The position numbers and the translations under genes are program-made. A stretch of 61,215 nt of DNA from an uncultured Pelagibacteraceae bacterium (GTDB lineage Bacteria; Pseudomonadota; Alphaproteobacteria; Pelagibacterales; Pelagibacteraceae), in the NCBI GenBank assembly GCA_902587735.1, contig CACIML010000002.1:1-61215 (forward strand), given 5' to 3'. Positions 1 through 10,151 of this stretch are shown piece by piece. The first letter of the stretch is position 1. Every line of letters starts with the position of its first letter. The notes beneath the pieces were generated by a model that was not told the DNA's origin, made no database searches, and worked only from the letters and a program-made list of their open reading frames with translations.

Positions 1-2
1 TC

Positions 3-665
3 GTGGTTCTGGGCTTGTTGTTGAGTGGAAATGCTTATGCTGCTAATGAAGGTTCTGGTCCAATAGAATTTCCTGAAAAATTTGAGAAAAGATTTAAAGA
101 TTATTTAAATTATGTGAAAAATGAAAAAATGTATTCATTTGTTTTTGCATTTCACCCAAATGGTGCAAATGATTTTCAAGCTATAAAAGGAAAGAATAAA
201 AATAAAAATTTAAAGGTTGCAGAAAAACAAGCAATCAAAGCTTGCAATAAAAAAGCAAAAAAAAAAGGGTGTATGGTTTTTGCTAGAAATGCTCAAATAG
301 TTTGGAACTGGGATGAAATTCCTGAAGTTTACTATACGTTAATTGCTAATGTTGATATTTTTGATTATATCGATTGGAGAGATATATCTCCTGAGGTTGG
401 TAAAGGTCTAATTTCTTTAAATAAAAAGACAACAAAAAATTTTAAAGAACATTTAACTATTTATAAAAATAACAAAGATGAAAAAAACTTTTATAGCGTC
501 TTTGCACTATCTTCAGATGGAAAAATTTCAGGTGATATGGATGGATGGGGTCAAAAAGTATCAAAGACACAAATAGAAGCGTTAGCAGTAGCTGAATGTA
601 TGACCAATAATAAAAAAGAAAAGTGCTTCATATATGCAATTAATGATGAAGTAGTTTGGAAGTAA
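3..665 (+). CDS. Putative secreted protein with two related Cys-containing repeat units (DUF4189-like); 5' end probably truncated by the window edge
   Basis: ORF begins at a GTG at base 3 and the visible start lacks a full signal peptide n-region, though 'LGLLLSGNAYAAN' resembles the end of a signal peptide. Two similar segments, 'YSFVFAFHPNG...AEKQAIKACNKKAKKKGCMVFARNAQIVW' and 'YSVFALSSDG...IEALAVAECMTNNKKEKCFIYAINDEVVW'. Confidence 0.55.
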   Translation: MVLGLLLSGNAYAANEGSGPIEFPEKFEKRFKDYLNYVKNEKMYSFVFAFHPNGANDFQAIKGKNKNKNLKVAEKQAIKACNKKAKKKGCMVFARNAQIVWNWDEIPEVYYTLIANVDIFDYIDWRDISPEVGKGLISLNKKTTKNFKEHLTIYKNNKDEKNFYSVFALSSDGKISGDMDGWGQKVSKTQIEALAVAECMTNNKKEKCFIYAINDEVVWK

Positions 666-752
666 TCTCGACACATCCTCGACACAATCAAATTAAAAAT
701 TTAATTAAAAATCGATTCAGCAAAAATAATTAGTGTTGATTTTATTGAGTGA

Positions 753-828
753 TGGTGCCCCCGCACGGATTCGAACCGCGGACCTATTGATTACAAATCA
801 ATTGCTCTACCAGCTGAGCTACAAGGGC
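753..828 (-). tRNA. tRNA-Thr (anticodon TGT), CCA encoded
   Basis: Reverse complement GCCCTTGTAGCTCAGCTGGTAGAGCAATTGATTTGTAATCAATAGGTCCGCGGTTCGAATCCGTGCGGGGGCACCA folds as a cloverleaf; anticodon loop TTTGTAA. Confidence 0.95.
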
Positions 829-838
829 ATATTAGTTT

Positions 839-865
839 TTTATAAATTATTCTTTCTCTAATCAA
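839..865 (-). promoter_or_regulatory. Candidate sigma70-like promoter for tRNA-Thr
   Basis: On the minus strand TTGATT (865-860), 15-nt spacer, TATAAA (844-839); overlaps the 3' end of rlmB. Confidence 0.35.
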
Positions 866-1604
866 CATTTTTTTTCAAATAATTTAAATGATGAAAAGCA
901 ATAGCAGCACTATTTGAAATATTTAAGCTTTCTATATTCTTATTGATATCAATTCGAACTAGAAAATCTACATATTTTTTTGTATGTTTTTTCATTCCAT
1001 AACCTTCCGATCCAAATAGAAAAACATTATTTCCTTCCCATTTAATATCAGTGAATTTTTTTTCACCTTTAGAATCAAAACCATAAATCCAGAAATTGTT
1101 TTCCCTAAGACTCTTTAATGTAGAATTAATATTTGAAACTTGAAATATATTTAAATGTTCAATGGAGCCACTTGCAGATTTATACATTAATTTACTTTCA
1201 CTTGGAAAGTGTCTTTCTTTTACTATTAATCCATCAACATTAAAAGATGTGGCGCTTCTAATTAAAGAACCTATATTTCTTGGATCTGTTACTTCATCCA
1301 AACATGCAAAAATTAAATTATTTTTATTTTTAATAAAATTTTTTAAAACCAATTTTTCAAGATGCTCCACCTCAGCAACATAGCCTTGATGCATTAATTG
1401 TTCACGAGTTGTGTATTTATCTAGCTCTTTTTTTGTTTTAAAATGTATTTTAATATCTTTTAGTAGGTTTTTTTTTTGGCTTTCCCTGTAAATGTTTTTT
1501 TTACTTTCTTCAGTTAAAAACAAACGTAAAACCTTTCTTTTAGGATTTTTTAATGCTCCAATCACAGCATGTTTGCCAACAATAAAAAATGATGATTTAT
1601 TCAT
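858..1604 (-). CDS. rlmB: 23S rRNA (guanosine-2'-O-)-methyltransferase RlmB, TrmH/SpoU family
   Basis: SpoU motifs 'LDEVTDPRNIGSLIRSA', 'LFGSEGYGM' and 'LNISNSAAIAFHHL'. Confidence 0.88.
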   Translation of the reverse strand: MNKSSFFIVGKHAVIGALKNPKRKVLRLFLTEESKKNIYRESQKKNLLKDIKIHFKTKKELDKYTTREQLMHQGYVAEVEHLEKLVLKNFIKNKNNLIFACLDEVTDPRNIGSLIRSATSFNVDGLIVKERHFPSESKLMYKSASGSIEHLNIFQVSNINSTLKSLRENNFWIYGFDSKGEKKFTDIKWEGNNVFLFGSEGYGMKKHTKKYVDFLVRIDINKNIESLNISNSAAIAFHHLNYLKKNVD

Positions 1605-1658
1605 AAATATTAGCCAGTTTTATACGTATTTTATCATCTTTTCCTAGTAAATCTCGTG

Positions 1659-1686
1659 TTGCAATTGAGCAATAAAAATATATAAA
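1659..1686 (+). promoter_or_regulatory. Candidate sigma70-like promoter for the tRNA-Tyr/tRNA-Gly/tuf cluster
   Basis: TTGCAA (1659-1664), 16-nt spacer, TATAAA (1681-1686), about 48 nt upstream of tRNA-Tyr. Confidence 0.5.
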
Positions 1687-1733
1687 ACGCATGTTGTTTG
1701 AAGCTTTATTGAACAGGGGACACTTCCCCGATG

Positions 1734-1819
1734 GGAGGGGTTCCAGAGCGGTCAAATGGGGCGGGCTGTAAACCCGTTGACTTCGGTCTTCGAAAGTTCG
1801 AATCTTTCCCCCTCCACCA
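1734..1819 (+). tRNA. tRNA-Tyr (anticodon GTA), CCA encoded, long variable arm
   Basis: GGAGGGGTTCCAGAGCGGTCAAATGGGGCGGGCTGTAAACCCG...GTTCGAATCTTTCCCCCTCCACCA; anticodon loop CTGTAAA; 86 nt. Confidence 0.95.
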
Positions 1820-1864
1820 TTCAATAAAAATTTATTCAATATTGGAGTGTTATACTTGGGTGTT

Positions 1865-1938
1865 GCGGGTGTAGTTCAATGGTAGAACGCTAGCCTTCCA
1901 AGCTGGATGTAAGGGTTCGATTCCCTTTACCCGCTCCA
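1865..1938 (+). tRNA. tRNA-Gly (anticodon TCC), CCA encoded
   Basis: GCGGGTGTAGTTCAATGGTAGAACGCTAGCCTTCCAAGCTGGATGTAAGGGTTCGATTCCCTTTACCCGCTCCA; anticodon loop CTTCCAA. Confidence 0.95.
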
Positions 1939-1979
1939 AGATTAAAGTAAAAAGAAATTATATAAAGGTAAAAAAGAAA

Positions 1980-3173
1980 ATGGCAGACAAAAAAAAATTT
2001 GAAAGAACAAAACCGCATGCTAATGTCGGAACAATTGGTCACGTGGATCATGGAAAAACAACTTTAACAGCAGCTATTACAAAAGTGTTAGCTGAAAAAG
2101 GTGGAGCAGAATTTATTGCTTATGATCAAATTGATAAAGCACCAGAGGAAAAAGAAAGAGGAATAACTATTGCAACTGCACACGTTGAATATGAAACTGA
2201 TAAAAGACATTATGCACACGTAGACTGCCCAGGTCACGCTGACTATGTAAAAAATATGATTACTGGTGCAGCACAAATGGATGGTGCAATTTTAGTTGTA
2301 AATGCTGCTGATGGCCCAATGCCGCAAACAAGAGAGCATATTCTTTTGGCTAGACAAGTGGGCGTTCCAGCACTTGTTGTTTATTTAAATAAAATTGATC
2401 AAGTTAAAGATAAAGAATTAATTGATTTAGTTGAAGAAGAAATAAGAGACTTGTTAACTTCTTACAAATTTCCAGGCGACAAAGTACCTATTATAAAAGG
2501 TTCTGCTTTAGCAGCCGTAGAAGGAAAAGATGAAGCAACTGGAAAAAATTCAATTTTAGAATTAATGAAGGCTATAGATGAGCATATTCCACAACCTGAC
2601 AGACCTAAAGATAAACCATTCTTAATGCCTGTTGAAGACGTTTTTTCAATTTCTGGAAGAGGAACTGTTGTAACCGGAAGAGTTGAACAAGGCGTTGTTA
2701 AAACTGGTGATGAAATTGAAATTATAGGTATTAGGGAAACAAAAAAATCTGTTTGTACTGGTGTAGAAATGTTTAGAAAACTTTTAGACTCTGGTGAAGC
2801 TGGAGATAATATAGGTGCACTTTTAAGAGGTGTTGAAAGAACTGACGTTGAAAGAGGTCAAGTTTTAGCAAAACCTGGATCAGTGACTCCACACACAAAA
2901 TTTGAAGCTCAGGCTTATGTTCTTAAAAAGGAAGAAGGTGGCAGACACACTCCTTTCTTTACAAAATATAGACCTCAGTTTTATTTTAGAACAACGGATG
3001 TAACTGGTGAAGTTGAGTTACCTGCTGGCACTGAAATGGTTATGCCTGGTGACGATGCCAAGTTTACTGTTAAGTTAATTACACCAATAGCGATGAGTGA
3101 AAAGCTAAATTTTGCAATTCGAGAAGGTGGAAAAACAGTAGGAGCTGGAGTAGTAACTAAAATTATAGAGTAA
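1980..3173 (+). CDS. tuf: Elongation factor Tu
   Basis: Full-length 397 aa; '[15 protein letters not shown]', '[26 protein letters not shown]' and 'NKIDQ' GTPase motifs. Confidence 0.99.
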   Translation: MADKKKFERTKPHANVGTIGHVDHGKTTLTAAITKVLAEKGGAEFIAYDQIDKAPEEKERGITIATAHVEYETDKRHYAHVDCPGHADYVKNMITGAAQMDGAILVVNAADGPMPQTREHILLARQVGVPALVVYLNKIDQVKDKELIDLVEEEIRDLLTSYKFPGDKVPIIKGSALAAVEGKDEATGKNSILELMKAIDEHIPQPDRPKDKPFLMPVEDVFSISGRGTVVTGRVEQGVVKTGDEIEIIGIRETKKSVCTGVEMFRKLLDSGEAGDNIGALLRGVERTDVERGQVLAKPGSVTPHTKFEAQAYVLKKEEGGRHTPFFTKYRPQFYFRTTDVTGEVELPAGTEMVMPGDDAKFTVKLITPIAMSEKLNFAIREGGKTVGAGVVTKIIE

Positions 3174-3180
3174 GCTCTAT

Positions 3181-3256
3181 AGGAGTGTAGCTCAATTGGT
3201 AGAGCGCCGGTCTCCAAAACCGGAGGCTGAGGGTTCGAGTCCCTCCGCTCCTGCCA
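3181..3256 (+). tRNA. tRNA-Trp (anticodon CCA), CCA encoded
   Basis: AGGAGTGTAGCTCAATTGGTAGAGCGCCGGTCTCCAAAACCGGAGGCTGAGGGTTCGAGTCCCTCCGCTCCTGCCA; anticodon loop CTCCAAA. Confidence 0.95.
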
Positions 3257-3271
3257 ATAGCTAAAATTAAT

Positions 3272-3463
3272 ATGAAAAACCCTTTAAAATTTATTCAGGA
3301 AGTAAAACAAGAAGCTTTTAAAGTTTCTTGGCCTACGAGTAAGGAAACTTTGCAAGGAACATTAATGGTTGTGGCAATGGCAATTGTTGCTGCGTTATTT
3401 TTTTTAATACTTGATCAGATTTTAAAGTTTTTGTTAGAATTATTACTTAATGTAGGTATGTAA
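3272..3463 (+). CDS. secE: Preprotein translocase subunit SecE
   Basis: 63 aa, 'FIQEVKQEAFKVSWPTSKETLQGTLMVV' plus one TM helix; between tRNA-Trp and nusG. Confidence 0.95.
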   Translation: MKNPLKFIQEVKQEAFKVSWPTSKETLQGTLMVVAMAIVAALFFLILDQILKFLLELLLNVGM

Positions 3464-3993
3464 TGAAAAATTGGTATATTGTTCAATCACATTCTAGTTT
3501 TGAAAATAAAGTTGCTTCTTTAATCAAAGAAGCGGCTGAAAAAGCTAAAATTTCTGAAAAAATTGAGGAGATAGTGATACCAACTCATGATGTTACAGAG
3601 GTTAAAAGAGGTAAAAGAATACAAAGAAAAAAAAAATATTTTCCAGGCTATGTGCTAATAAAGAGCGAAATGGACAATAATATTTATCATATGATCAAAA
3701 ACATTAAGAGAGTTACTGGTTTTTTAGGTTCAAAAGGTATACCAGTTCCAGTTTCTGATAAAGAAATAGAAAAAATTCTAGGTCAAATAAAAGATGGAGT
3801 TGCACAACCAAAATCTGGTATAGAGTATTCTATTGGTGAAAAAGTTCAGGTTATAGATGGACCTTTTGCATCATTTAACGGAATGATAGAAGATATTGAT
3901 GAAGATAAATCAAGGTTAAAAGTTTCTGTATCAATATTTGGAAGACCAACACCAGTAGATTTAGAATATAATCAAGTAGAGAAAGTTAGTTAA
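3463..3993 (+). CDS. nusG: Transcription termination/antitermination protein NusG
   Basis: '[16 protein letters not shown]', '[12 protein letters not shown]', KOW motif '[22 protein letters not shown]'. Confidence 0.97.
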   Translation: MKNWYIVQSHSSFENKVASLIKEAAEKAKISEKIEEIVIPTHDVTEVKRGKRIQRKKKYFPGYVLIKSEMDNNIYHMIKNIKRVTGFLGSKGIPVPVSDKEIEKILGQIKDGVAQPKSGIEYSIGEKVQVIDGPFASFNGMIEDIDEDKSRLKVSVSIFGRPTPVDLEYNQVEKVS

Positions 3994-4421
3994 TGGCAAA
4001 AAAAGAAATTAGCGGATATGTAAAATTGCAAATAAAAGGTGGACAAGCTAACCCTGCTCCTCCTGTTGGTCCTGCTTTAGGTCAAAGAGGCATTAATATA
4101 ATGGAATTTTGCAAAGCATTTAATGAAAAAACAAAAAATTTTATGGGTAAACCTGTCCCAGTGATTATAACTGTTTATAAAGATAAAAAATTTGATTTTA
4201 TAATTAAATCACCACCTGCATCACACTTTATTAAAGAAGCGGCAAAGTTAAAGGGGGGATCTCAAGAACCTGGAAGACAAATAGTTGCTTCAATAACTAA
4301 GAAACAAGCTGAAGAAATAGCTAAAAAAAAAATGTCGGATTTAAACGCACATGATCTTGAACAAGCGGTTAAAATCATAAAAGGTTCAGCAAGATCTATG
4401 GGGATAGAGGTAAAAGAATAA
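3993..4421 (+). CDS. rplK: 50S ribosomal protein L11
   Basis: '[29 protein letters not shown]'. Confidence 0.99.
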   Translation: MAKKEISGYVKLQIKGGQANPAPPVGPALGQRGINIMEFCKAFNEKTKNFMGKPVPVIITVYKDKKFDFIIKSPPASHFIKEAAKLKGGSQEPGRQIVASITKKQAEEIAKKKMSDLNAHDLEQAVKIIKGSARSMGIEVKE

Positions 4422-5110
4422 TGACTTCAAAAAGATTTAAAAAATTACCGACTAAAACAAGTTTATTACAGGCTGTAGAAATTGAAAAATTAGTACAGCA
4501 AGTAAAAATAAATTGTACAACAAAATTTGATGAGTCAATTGATCTAAATTTGCAAATTAATAATAAGCAAAAAAAAGGTGAAGTTAACTTAAGAACAGTT
4601 GCAAATTTACCAGCTGGATCAGGAAAAAAAACCAAAGTTGCTGTTGTTTGTGAAGAAGGTAAAGTTAAAGAAGCTAAAGATGCAGGAGCTGATTTAGTTG
4701 GAGGTGATGAATTTATAGAAAAAATTAAAAATGGAGAAATGAATTTTGATAAATTAATTTCCTCAATTTCAATGATGAAAAAACTATCTAAGTTAGGAAA
4801 ATTATTAGGACCTAAAGGACTGATGCCAAATCCTAAATTAGGATCTGTTACTGACAACATTAAAAAAGCTGTAACTGATGCAAAAGCAGGACAAGTAGAA
4901 ATAAAAAATGATAAAGATGGCAATATAGGGTTAAGTTTAGGTAAAAAAAATTTTTCAGATGATAAATTAATAAAAAATTTTAATGCTATATTTGAAACTC
5001 TTGAAAGAGAAAAATCTAACCATACTATAAAAGGAAACTTAATTAAAAATGCATTTTTAACATCTACAATGGGAGTTTCTTACAAAATTAAATTACCAAA
5101 GAGTATTTAA
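4421..5110 (+). CDS. rplA: 50S ribosomal protein L1
   Basis: 'LGKLLGPKGLMPNPKLGSVT'; operon position. Confidence 0.98.
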   Translation: MTSKRFKKLPTKTSLLQAVEIEKLVQQVKINCTTKFDESIDLNLQINNKQKKGEVNLRTVANLPAGSGKKTKVAVVCEEGKVKEAKDAGADLVGGDEFIEKIKNGEMNFDKLISSISMMKKLSKLGKLLGPKGLMPNPKLGSVTDNIKKAVTDAKAGQVEIKNDKDGNIGLSLGKKNFSDDKLIKNFNAIFETLEREKSNHTIKGNLIKNAFLTSTMGVSYKIKLPKSI

Positions 5111-5112
5111 TC

Positions 5113-5622
5113 ATGATGAATAAAGAACAAAAAAAAAACTATATTACTGAAATGACAGCTAAATTTGAAAATAGTGAAGCAGTTTTAGTTACACATTATC
5201 AAGGTTTAACTGTTAAGCAATTAGATCAATTAAGAAAAGAAATGCGTGAACAAGGAATTCAATTTAAAATAACAAAAAATAGAATTACTAAACTTGCTTT
5301 AGAAAAAACTAAATGCAAAGACCTAGCAAATTTATTCACAGGTCCGACTGCAGTAGCACTTTCTAAGGATGCCATTTCTTCGGCAAAAATATTGACAAAA
5401 TTTTCTAAAGAAAATAATAATTTAAAGATTCTTGGCGGCATTATGGGAAAAGATGTTTTGGATGTCTCAGGAGTTGCAAAAGTAGCAACATTACCAACTT
5501 TAGAAGAAGCTAGAGCTAAAATAGTAGGAATTTTAAGGTCACCAGCACAAAAAATAGCTAGTATTTTGCTTGCACCAGCCTCAAAAATCGCTATTTTGGC
5601 GCTGGAAAAATCAAAAAAATAA
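5113..5622 (+). CDS. rplJ: 50S ribosomal protein L10 (start at 5113 or 5116)
   Basis: L10 family sequence 'ILTKFSKENNNLKILGGIMG...LRSPAQKIASILLAPASKIA' between rplA and rplL. Confidence 0.96.
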   Translation: MMNKEQKKNYITEMTAKFENSEAVLVTHYQGLTVKQLDQLRKEMREQGIQFKITKNRITKLALEKTKCKDLANLFTGPTAVALSKDAISSAKILTKFSKENNNLKILGGIMGKDVLDVSGVAKVATLPTLEEARAKIVGILRSPAQKIASILLAPASKIAILALEKSKK

Positions 5623-5640
5623 CCTTTTAAAAAAAAAAAT

Positions 5641-6009
5641 ATGGCAGACCTGAATAAAATTATAGATGACTTATCAAGTTTAACTGTTGTTGAGGCAGCG
5701 GAGCTTTCAAAACAACTTGAAGAAAAATGGGGAGTTACTGCAGCAGCAGCTGTAGCAGCCGCACCAGCAGCAGCTGGGGCAGCACCAACTGAAGAAAAGG
5801 ATGAGTTTACAATCATGTTAACAGCAGCTGGAGATAAAAAAATTAATGTTATTAAAGAAATAAGAGCTGTTACAGCATTAGGATTAAAAGAAGCAAAAGA
5901 TTTAGTAGAGGGCGCACCAAAAGAAGTTAAAGCTGGTGTAAACAAAAAAGAAGCTGAAGAAATTAAGAAAAAATTAGAATCAGCTGGAGCAAAAGTAGAA
6001 CTTAAATAA
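5641..6009 (+). CDS. rplL: 50S ribosomal protein L7/L12
   Basis: Ala-rich hinge and '[31 protein letters not shown]'. Confidence 0.99.
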   Translation: MADLNKIIDDLSSLTVVEAAELSKQLEEKWGVTAAAAVAAAPAAAGAAPTEEKDEFTIMLTAAGDKKINVIKEIRAVTALGLKEAKDLVEGAPKEVKAGVNKKEAEEIKKKLESAGAKVELK

Positions 6010-6066
6010 GTTAACAGGAAAAATTTTAATTACTGATTGCTTAAAAAAATCAGTAATGTAGTAAAG

Positions 6067-9000
6067 ATGCAATTATCGTTTACTGAAAAAAAAAATATAA
6101 GAAAAAATTTTGGCAAACTTAAAGAAAGTTTGTCAATTCCAAATCTTATCGAAGTTCAAAAAAATTCATATAAGGAATTAACAGAATTTATACCAGATCT
6201 TAGTCAACAGGTGACAAAGGGTTTTGATAGAGTTTTTAAAAGCATATTTCCAATTGAAGATCTAAATGATAAAGCAACACTTGAATACGTTTCCTACAAA
6301 TTAGAAAAACCTAAGTTTGATACAGAAGAATGTATACAAAGAGGTTTGACTTATTCTTCAGCTCTTAAATGTACTTTAAGATTAGTAGTTTATGAAATAA
6401 ATCAAGAAAATAATACGAAAGAAATTTTGTCAGCAAAAGAGCAAGAAGTTTATATGGGTGAAGTTCCCATGATGACTAACAGCGGAACATTTATTACCAA
6501 TGGAGTTCAAAGGGTAGTTGTAAACCAAATGCACAGAAGTCCTGGCGTTTTCTTTGACCATGACAAAGGCAAATCTCATGCAAGTGGTAAATTACTCTTT
6601 AATTGCAGAGTAATTCCAAATAGAGGATCTTGGTTAGATTTCGAATACGATGTTAAAGATAATTTATATTTTAGAATTGATAGAAAAAAAAAGATTTTTG
6701 CCTCAACACTTTTATTAGCATTAGGATATTCAAAACTAGATATAGTTAATGAATTTTATGAAAAAGAAAAACTAACGTACGACAAAAATTTAAATAAATG
6801 GAAAACGAAATTCAATCCTGAAAATTATAAAACAAAAAATTTTTCAGAGGAAGTTATTGATGCAAAAACTTCTAAAGTTATTATAAAACTAGGTAAAAAA
6901 ATTAATTTTTTAGATGCTCAAAAACTTTATAATGATGGTCTAAAAGAAATTTTTGTTTCAAATGAATCTCTCTACGGAAAATTTTTACATGCAAATATTA
7001 CAGCTGGAGAAGAAATTTTTAAAATTGGGACTGAATTAAACGAAACAATACTAGAAAAAATTATAGAAAATAACATATTTACTATAGAAACATCGATAAC
7101 TAATTCAATCAATAAAGGCCCTTATTTATTGCAAACAGTAATTAACGATAAAAATGAAACTAAAAATGAAGCTATTACAGAAATCTATAAAGTTTTAAGA
7201 CCCGGCGAACCTCCTACAATAGAAATAGCTCTTCAAATATTTAATAATCTTTTTTTTAGTTCTGATAGATATGATCTTTCTGACGTTGGTAGAGTAAAAA
7301 TGAACTCAAGATTACAGTTAACTTGTTCTGATAAAATTACAATTTTAAGAAACGACGACATTTTTGCGATTATTAAAAAAATGTTAGATTTAAGAGACGG
7401 TAAAGATGAAGTTGATGATATTGATCATTTAGGAAACAGAAGAGTAAGATCAGTAGGTGAGTTAGTTGAAAATCAAGCAAGAATGGGCATTTACAGAATG
7501 GAAAGAGCAATTAAAGAAAAAATGACTACTCTTGATGTAGAGGCTGCTATGCCCCAGGATTTAATTAATGCAAAACCACTAACAGTTTCATTAAAAGATT
7601 TTTTTGCAACTTCACAACTCTCTCAATTTATGGATCAAACAAATCCTTTATCCGAGATCACACATAAAAGAAGAGTATCAGCTTTAGGACCTGGTGGTTT
7701 AACAAGAGAAAGAGCGGGCTTTGAAGTTAGAGATGTACACCCAACTCATTATGGAAGAATTTGCCCAATTGAAACACCCGAAGGACCAAATATTGGCTTG
7801 ATTAATAGTTTGTCTACATATGCAAAAATTAATAAATACGGTTTTATAGAAAGTCCATATAAAAGAGTTAATAAAGGTGTTGTAGAGGATAAAATTGAAT
7901 ATCTGTCAGCAATGGATGAAAGTAAATATACAATAGCCCAAGCTAATTCTAAAGTTGATAAAAATGGAAAAATTACTGAAGATTTAGTTTCTTGTCGTCA
8001 AAATTTAAACTTTGTATTATCAAAACCAGAGAACATTGATTATATAGATGTATCTCCCAAACAATTAGTATCTGTTGCGGCCTCACTAATTCCATTTTTG
8101 GAAAACGATGATGCAAACAGAGCTTTAATGGGATCAAATATGATGAGACAAGCTGTTCCTTTATTAAAACCAGAGTCACCGTTGGTTGGTACTGGAATTG
8201 AAAGTGATGTAGCATTAGACTCTGGAGTAACTATTGTTGCGAAAAGAGACGGCGTTGTTGATAAAATTGATGGAAAACGAATTGTAATAAAAACTACAGA
8301 TGAGTCAGATTTTACTAAATCTAACGTAGATATTTATAATTTACAAAAATTTAAAAGATCAAATCAAAATACATGCATTAATCAAAAGCCTTTGGTAAGA
8401 GTTGGTGACAAAGTTAGTTCTGGAGACATAATTGCGGATGGACCATCTACCAAATTGGGAGAACTCGCTTTAGGAAAAAATGTTACCGTAGCATTTATGC
8501 CTTGGCAAGGATACAATTTTGAAGATTCAATCTTAATATCTGAAAGATGTGTTACCGATGATGTTTTTACATCAATACATATTGAGGAATATGAAGTTAT
8601 GTCAAGAGATACAAAGCTTGGCGAGGAGGATATAACACGTGATATTCCAAACATTAATGAAGAATCTTTAAAAAATTTAGATGAGTCAGGAATTGTTTAT
8701 ATTGGCGCAGAAGTAAAAGCTGGTGATATTTTAGTTGGAAAAGTTACTCCAAAAGGTGATTCTGCATCTGGACCAGAAGAAAAATTACTAAGATCAATTT
8801 TTGGTGAGAAAGCAATTGATGTAACTGATACGTCATTAAAAATGCCAAGTGGTAGCAGTGGAATTGTCGTAGACGTTAGAGTGTTTAACAGACACGGCAT
8901 TGAAAAAGATGAAAGATCTATAACTATTGAGAGAGCAGAAATTGATGTTGTTCAACAAGACAAAATTGTTGAAGAAGAAATTTTAGAAAGAAGTATTAAA

Positions 9001-10149
9001 CAAAGAGCTAATCAAATCTTAAACGGAATAAAAATTACAAAAAAAATTAAAAATTATAATGAAGGACATAAATTAGATAACGAAACCATAAATAATCTAA
9101 GTATTTCTGATGTATTTAAAATAACAGTTACTGATACAAAAAAAGAAGAAGCCCTTATACAATTAAAGAATCAATATCAAAAAGCCAAACAAGATATTCA
9201 GGAAAGATTTGAAGATAAAGTTTTAAAAATTAGACAAGGTGATGATTTATTACCAAGTGTAATGAAAATGGTTAAGGTTTTTGTAGCTATAAAAAGAAGA
9301 CTAAGACCTGGAGATAAAATGTCAGGAAGACATGGAAACAAGGGAGTTGTTAGTAAAATTGTTCCAGTAGAAGATATGCCTTACATGGAAAACGGAAAAC
9401 CTGTTGATATTGTGCTAAACCCTTTAGGAGTACCAAGTCGTATGAATGTAGGTCAAATTTTAGAAACACATTTGGGATGGGCATGTAAAGAATTTGGTGA
9501 AAACATCAAAACATTAATTAATGAAAATCAAAATGTGATTGAAAAAAATGAAAAAATTTCTAATTTTTTAACATCTGTATATGGTAAAGAAATTTTCAAT
9601 GAAAAAGTGGACAAACTAAATAAAGCTGAATTTAAAGATTTGTGTGAAAACCTTCAAAATGGAATACCAATAGCAACACCAGTCTTTGATGGTGCAAAAG
9701 TTAAAGACGTAACTAACATGTTGGAAATTTCAAAACTACCCGGTTCTGGTCAAACATATTTATGGGATGGAAGAACTGGAGAAAAATTTGACAGACCTGT
9801 AACTGTTGGAATTATCTATATGTTAAAACTTCACCATTTAGTAGAAGATAAGATTCATGCAAGATCAACAGGACCATATAGTTTAGTAACTCAACAACCA
9901 TTAGGTGGAAAAGCACAACTAGGTGGACAAAGATTTGGTGAAATGGAGGTTTGGGCTCTTGAAGCTTATGGAGCATCTTATTCTTTACAAGAAATATTAA
10001 CAGTTAAATCAGATGATGTTGCAGGAAGAGTTAAAGTTTACGAAACAATTGTAAAAGGAGAAGAAAATTTTGAGTCTGGAATACCAGAATCATTTAACGT
10101 TTTAGTAAAAGAAATTAAATCTTTAGCGTTAAATGTGGAGCTGAATTAA
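6067..10149 (+). CDS. rpoB: DNA-directed RNA polymerase subunit beta (likely ATG at 6067; ORF track starts at 6037)
   Basis: '[64 protein letters not shown]' and C-terminal beta motifs. Confidence 0.99.
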   Translation: MQLSFTEKKNIRKNFGKLKESLSIPNLIEVQKNSYKELTEFIPDLSQQVTKGFDRVFKSIFPIEDLNDKATLEYVSYKLEKPKFDTEECIQRGLTYSSALKCTLRLVVYEINQENNTKEILSAKEQEVYMGEVPMMTNSGTFITNGVQRVVVNQMHRSPGVFFDHDKGKSHASGKLLFNCRVIPNRGSWLDFEYDVKDNLYFRIDRKKKIFASTLLLALGYSKLDIVNEFYEKEKLTYDKNLNKWKTKFNPENYKTKNFSEEVIDAKTSKVIIKLGKKINFLDAQKLYNDGLKEIFVSNESLYGKFLHANITAGEEIFKIGTELNETILEKIIENNIFTIETSITNSINKGPYLLQTVINDKNETKNEAITEIYKVLRPGEPPTIEIALQIFNNLFFSSDRYDLSDVGRVKMNSRLQLTCSDKITILRNDDIFAIIKKMLDLRDGKDEVDDIDHLGNRRVRSVGELVENQARMGIYRMERAIKEKMTTLDVEAAMPQDLINAKPLTVSLKDFFATSQLSQFMDQTNPLSEITHKRRVSALGPGGLTRERAGFEVRDVHPTHYGRICPIETPEGPNIGLINSLSTYAKINKYGFIESPYKRVNKGVVEDKIEYLSAMDESKYTIAQANSKVDKNGKITEDLVSCRQNLNFVLSKPENIDYIDVSPKQLVSVAASLIPFLENDDANRALMGSNMMRQAVPLLKPESPLVGTGIESDVALDSGVTIVAKRDGVVDKIDGKRIVIKTTDESDFTKSNVDIYNLQKFKRSNQNTCINQKPLVRVGDKVSSGDIIADGPSTKLGELALGKNVTVAFMPWQGYNFEDSILISERCVTDDVFTSIHIEEYEVMSRDTKLGEEDITRDIPNINEESLKNLDESGIVYIGAEVKAGDILVGKVTPKGDSASGPEEKLLRSIFGEKAIDVTDTSLKMPSGSSGIVVDVRVFNRHGIEKDERSITIERAEIDVVQQDKIVEEEILERSIKQRANQILNGIKITKKIKNYNEGHKLDNETINNLSISDVFKITVTDTKKEEALIQLKNQYQKAKQDIQERFEDKVLKIRQGDDLLPSVMKMVKVFVAIKRRLRPGDKMSGRHGNKGVVSKIVPVEDMPYMENGKPVDIVLNPLGVPSRMNVGQILETHLGWACKEFGENIKTLINENQNVIEKNEKISNFLTSVYGKEIFNEKVDKLNKAEFKDLCENLQNGIPIATPVFDGAKVKDVTNMLEISKLPGSGQTYLWDGRTGEKFDRPVTVGIIYMLKLHHLVEDKIHARSTGPYSLVTQQPLGGKAQLGGQRFGEMEVWALEAYGASYSLQEILTVKSDDVAGRVKVYETIVKGEENFESGIPESFNVLVKEIKSLALNVELN

Positions 10150-10151
10150 AT

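Noticed and set aside
666-752. Integrated element at the 3' end of tRNA-Thr
   Set aside because: No integrase, no duplicated tRNA 3' end and no phage genes in the window; the left side is cut by the window edge so it cannot be assessed.
4396-4923. 175-aa minus-strand ORF antisense to rplA
   Set aside because: Shadow ORF opposite a confident ribosomal gene; composition reflects the complementary strand.
5259-5945. 228-aa minus-strand ORF antisense to rplJ/rplL
   Set aside because: Ala/Ser-rich shadow of well-supported plus-strand genes; it spans two ribosomal genes and has no recognisable domain.
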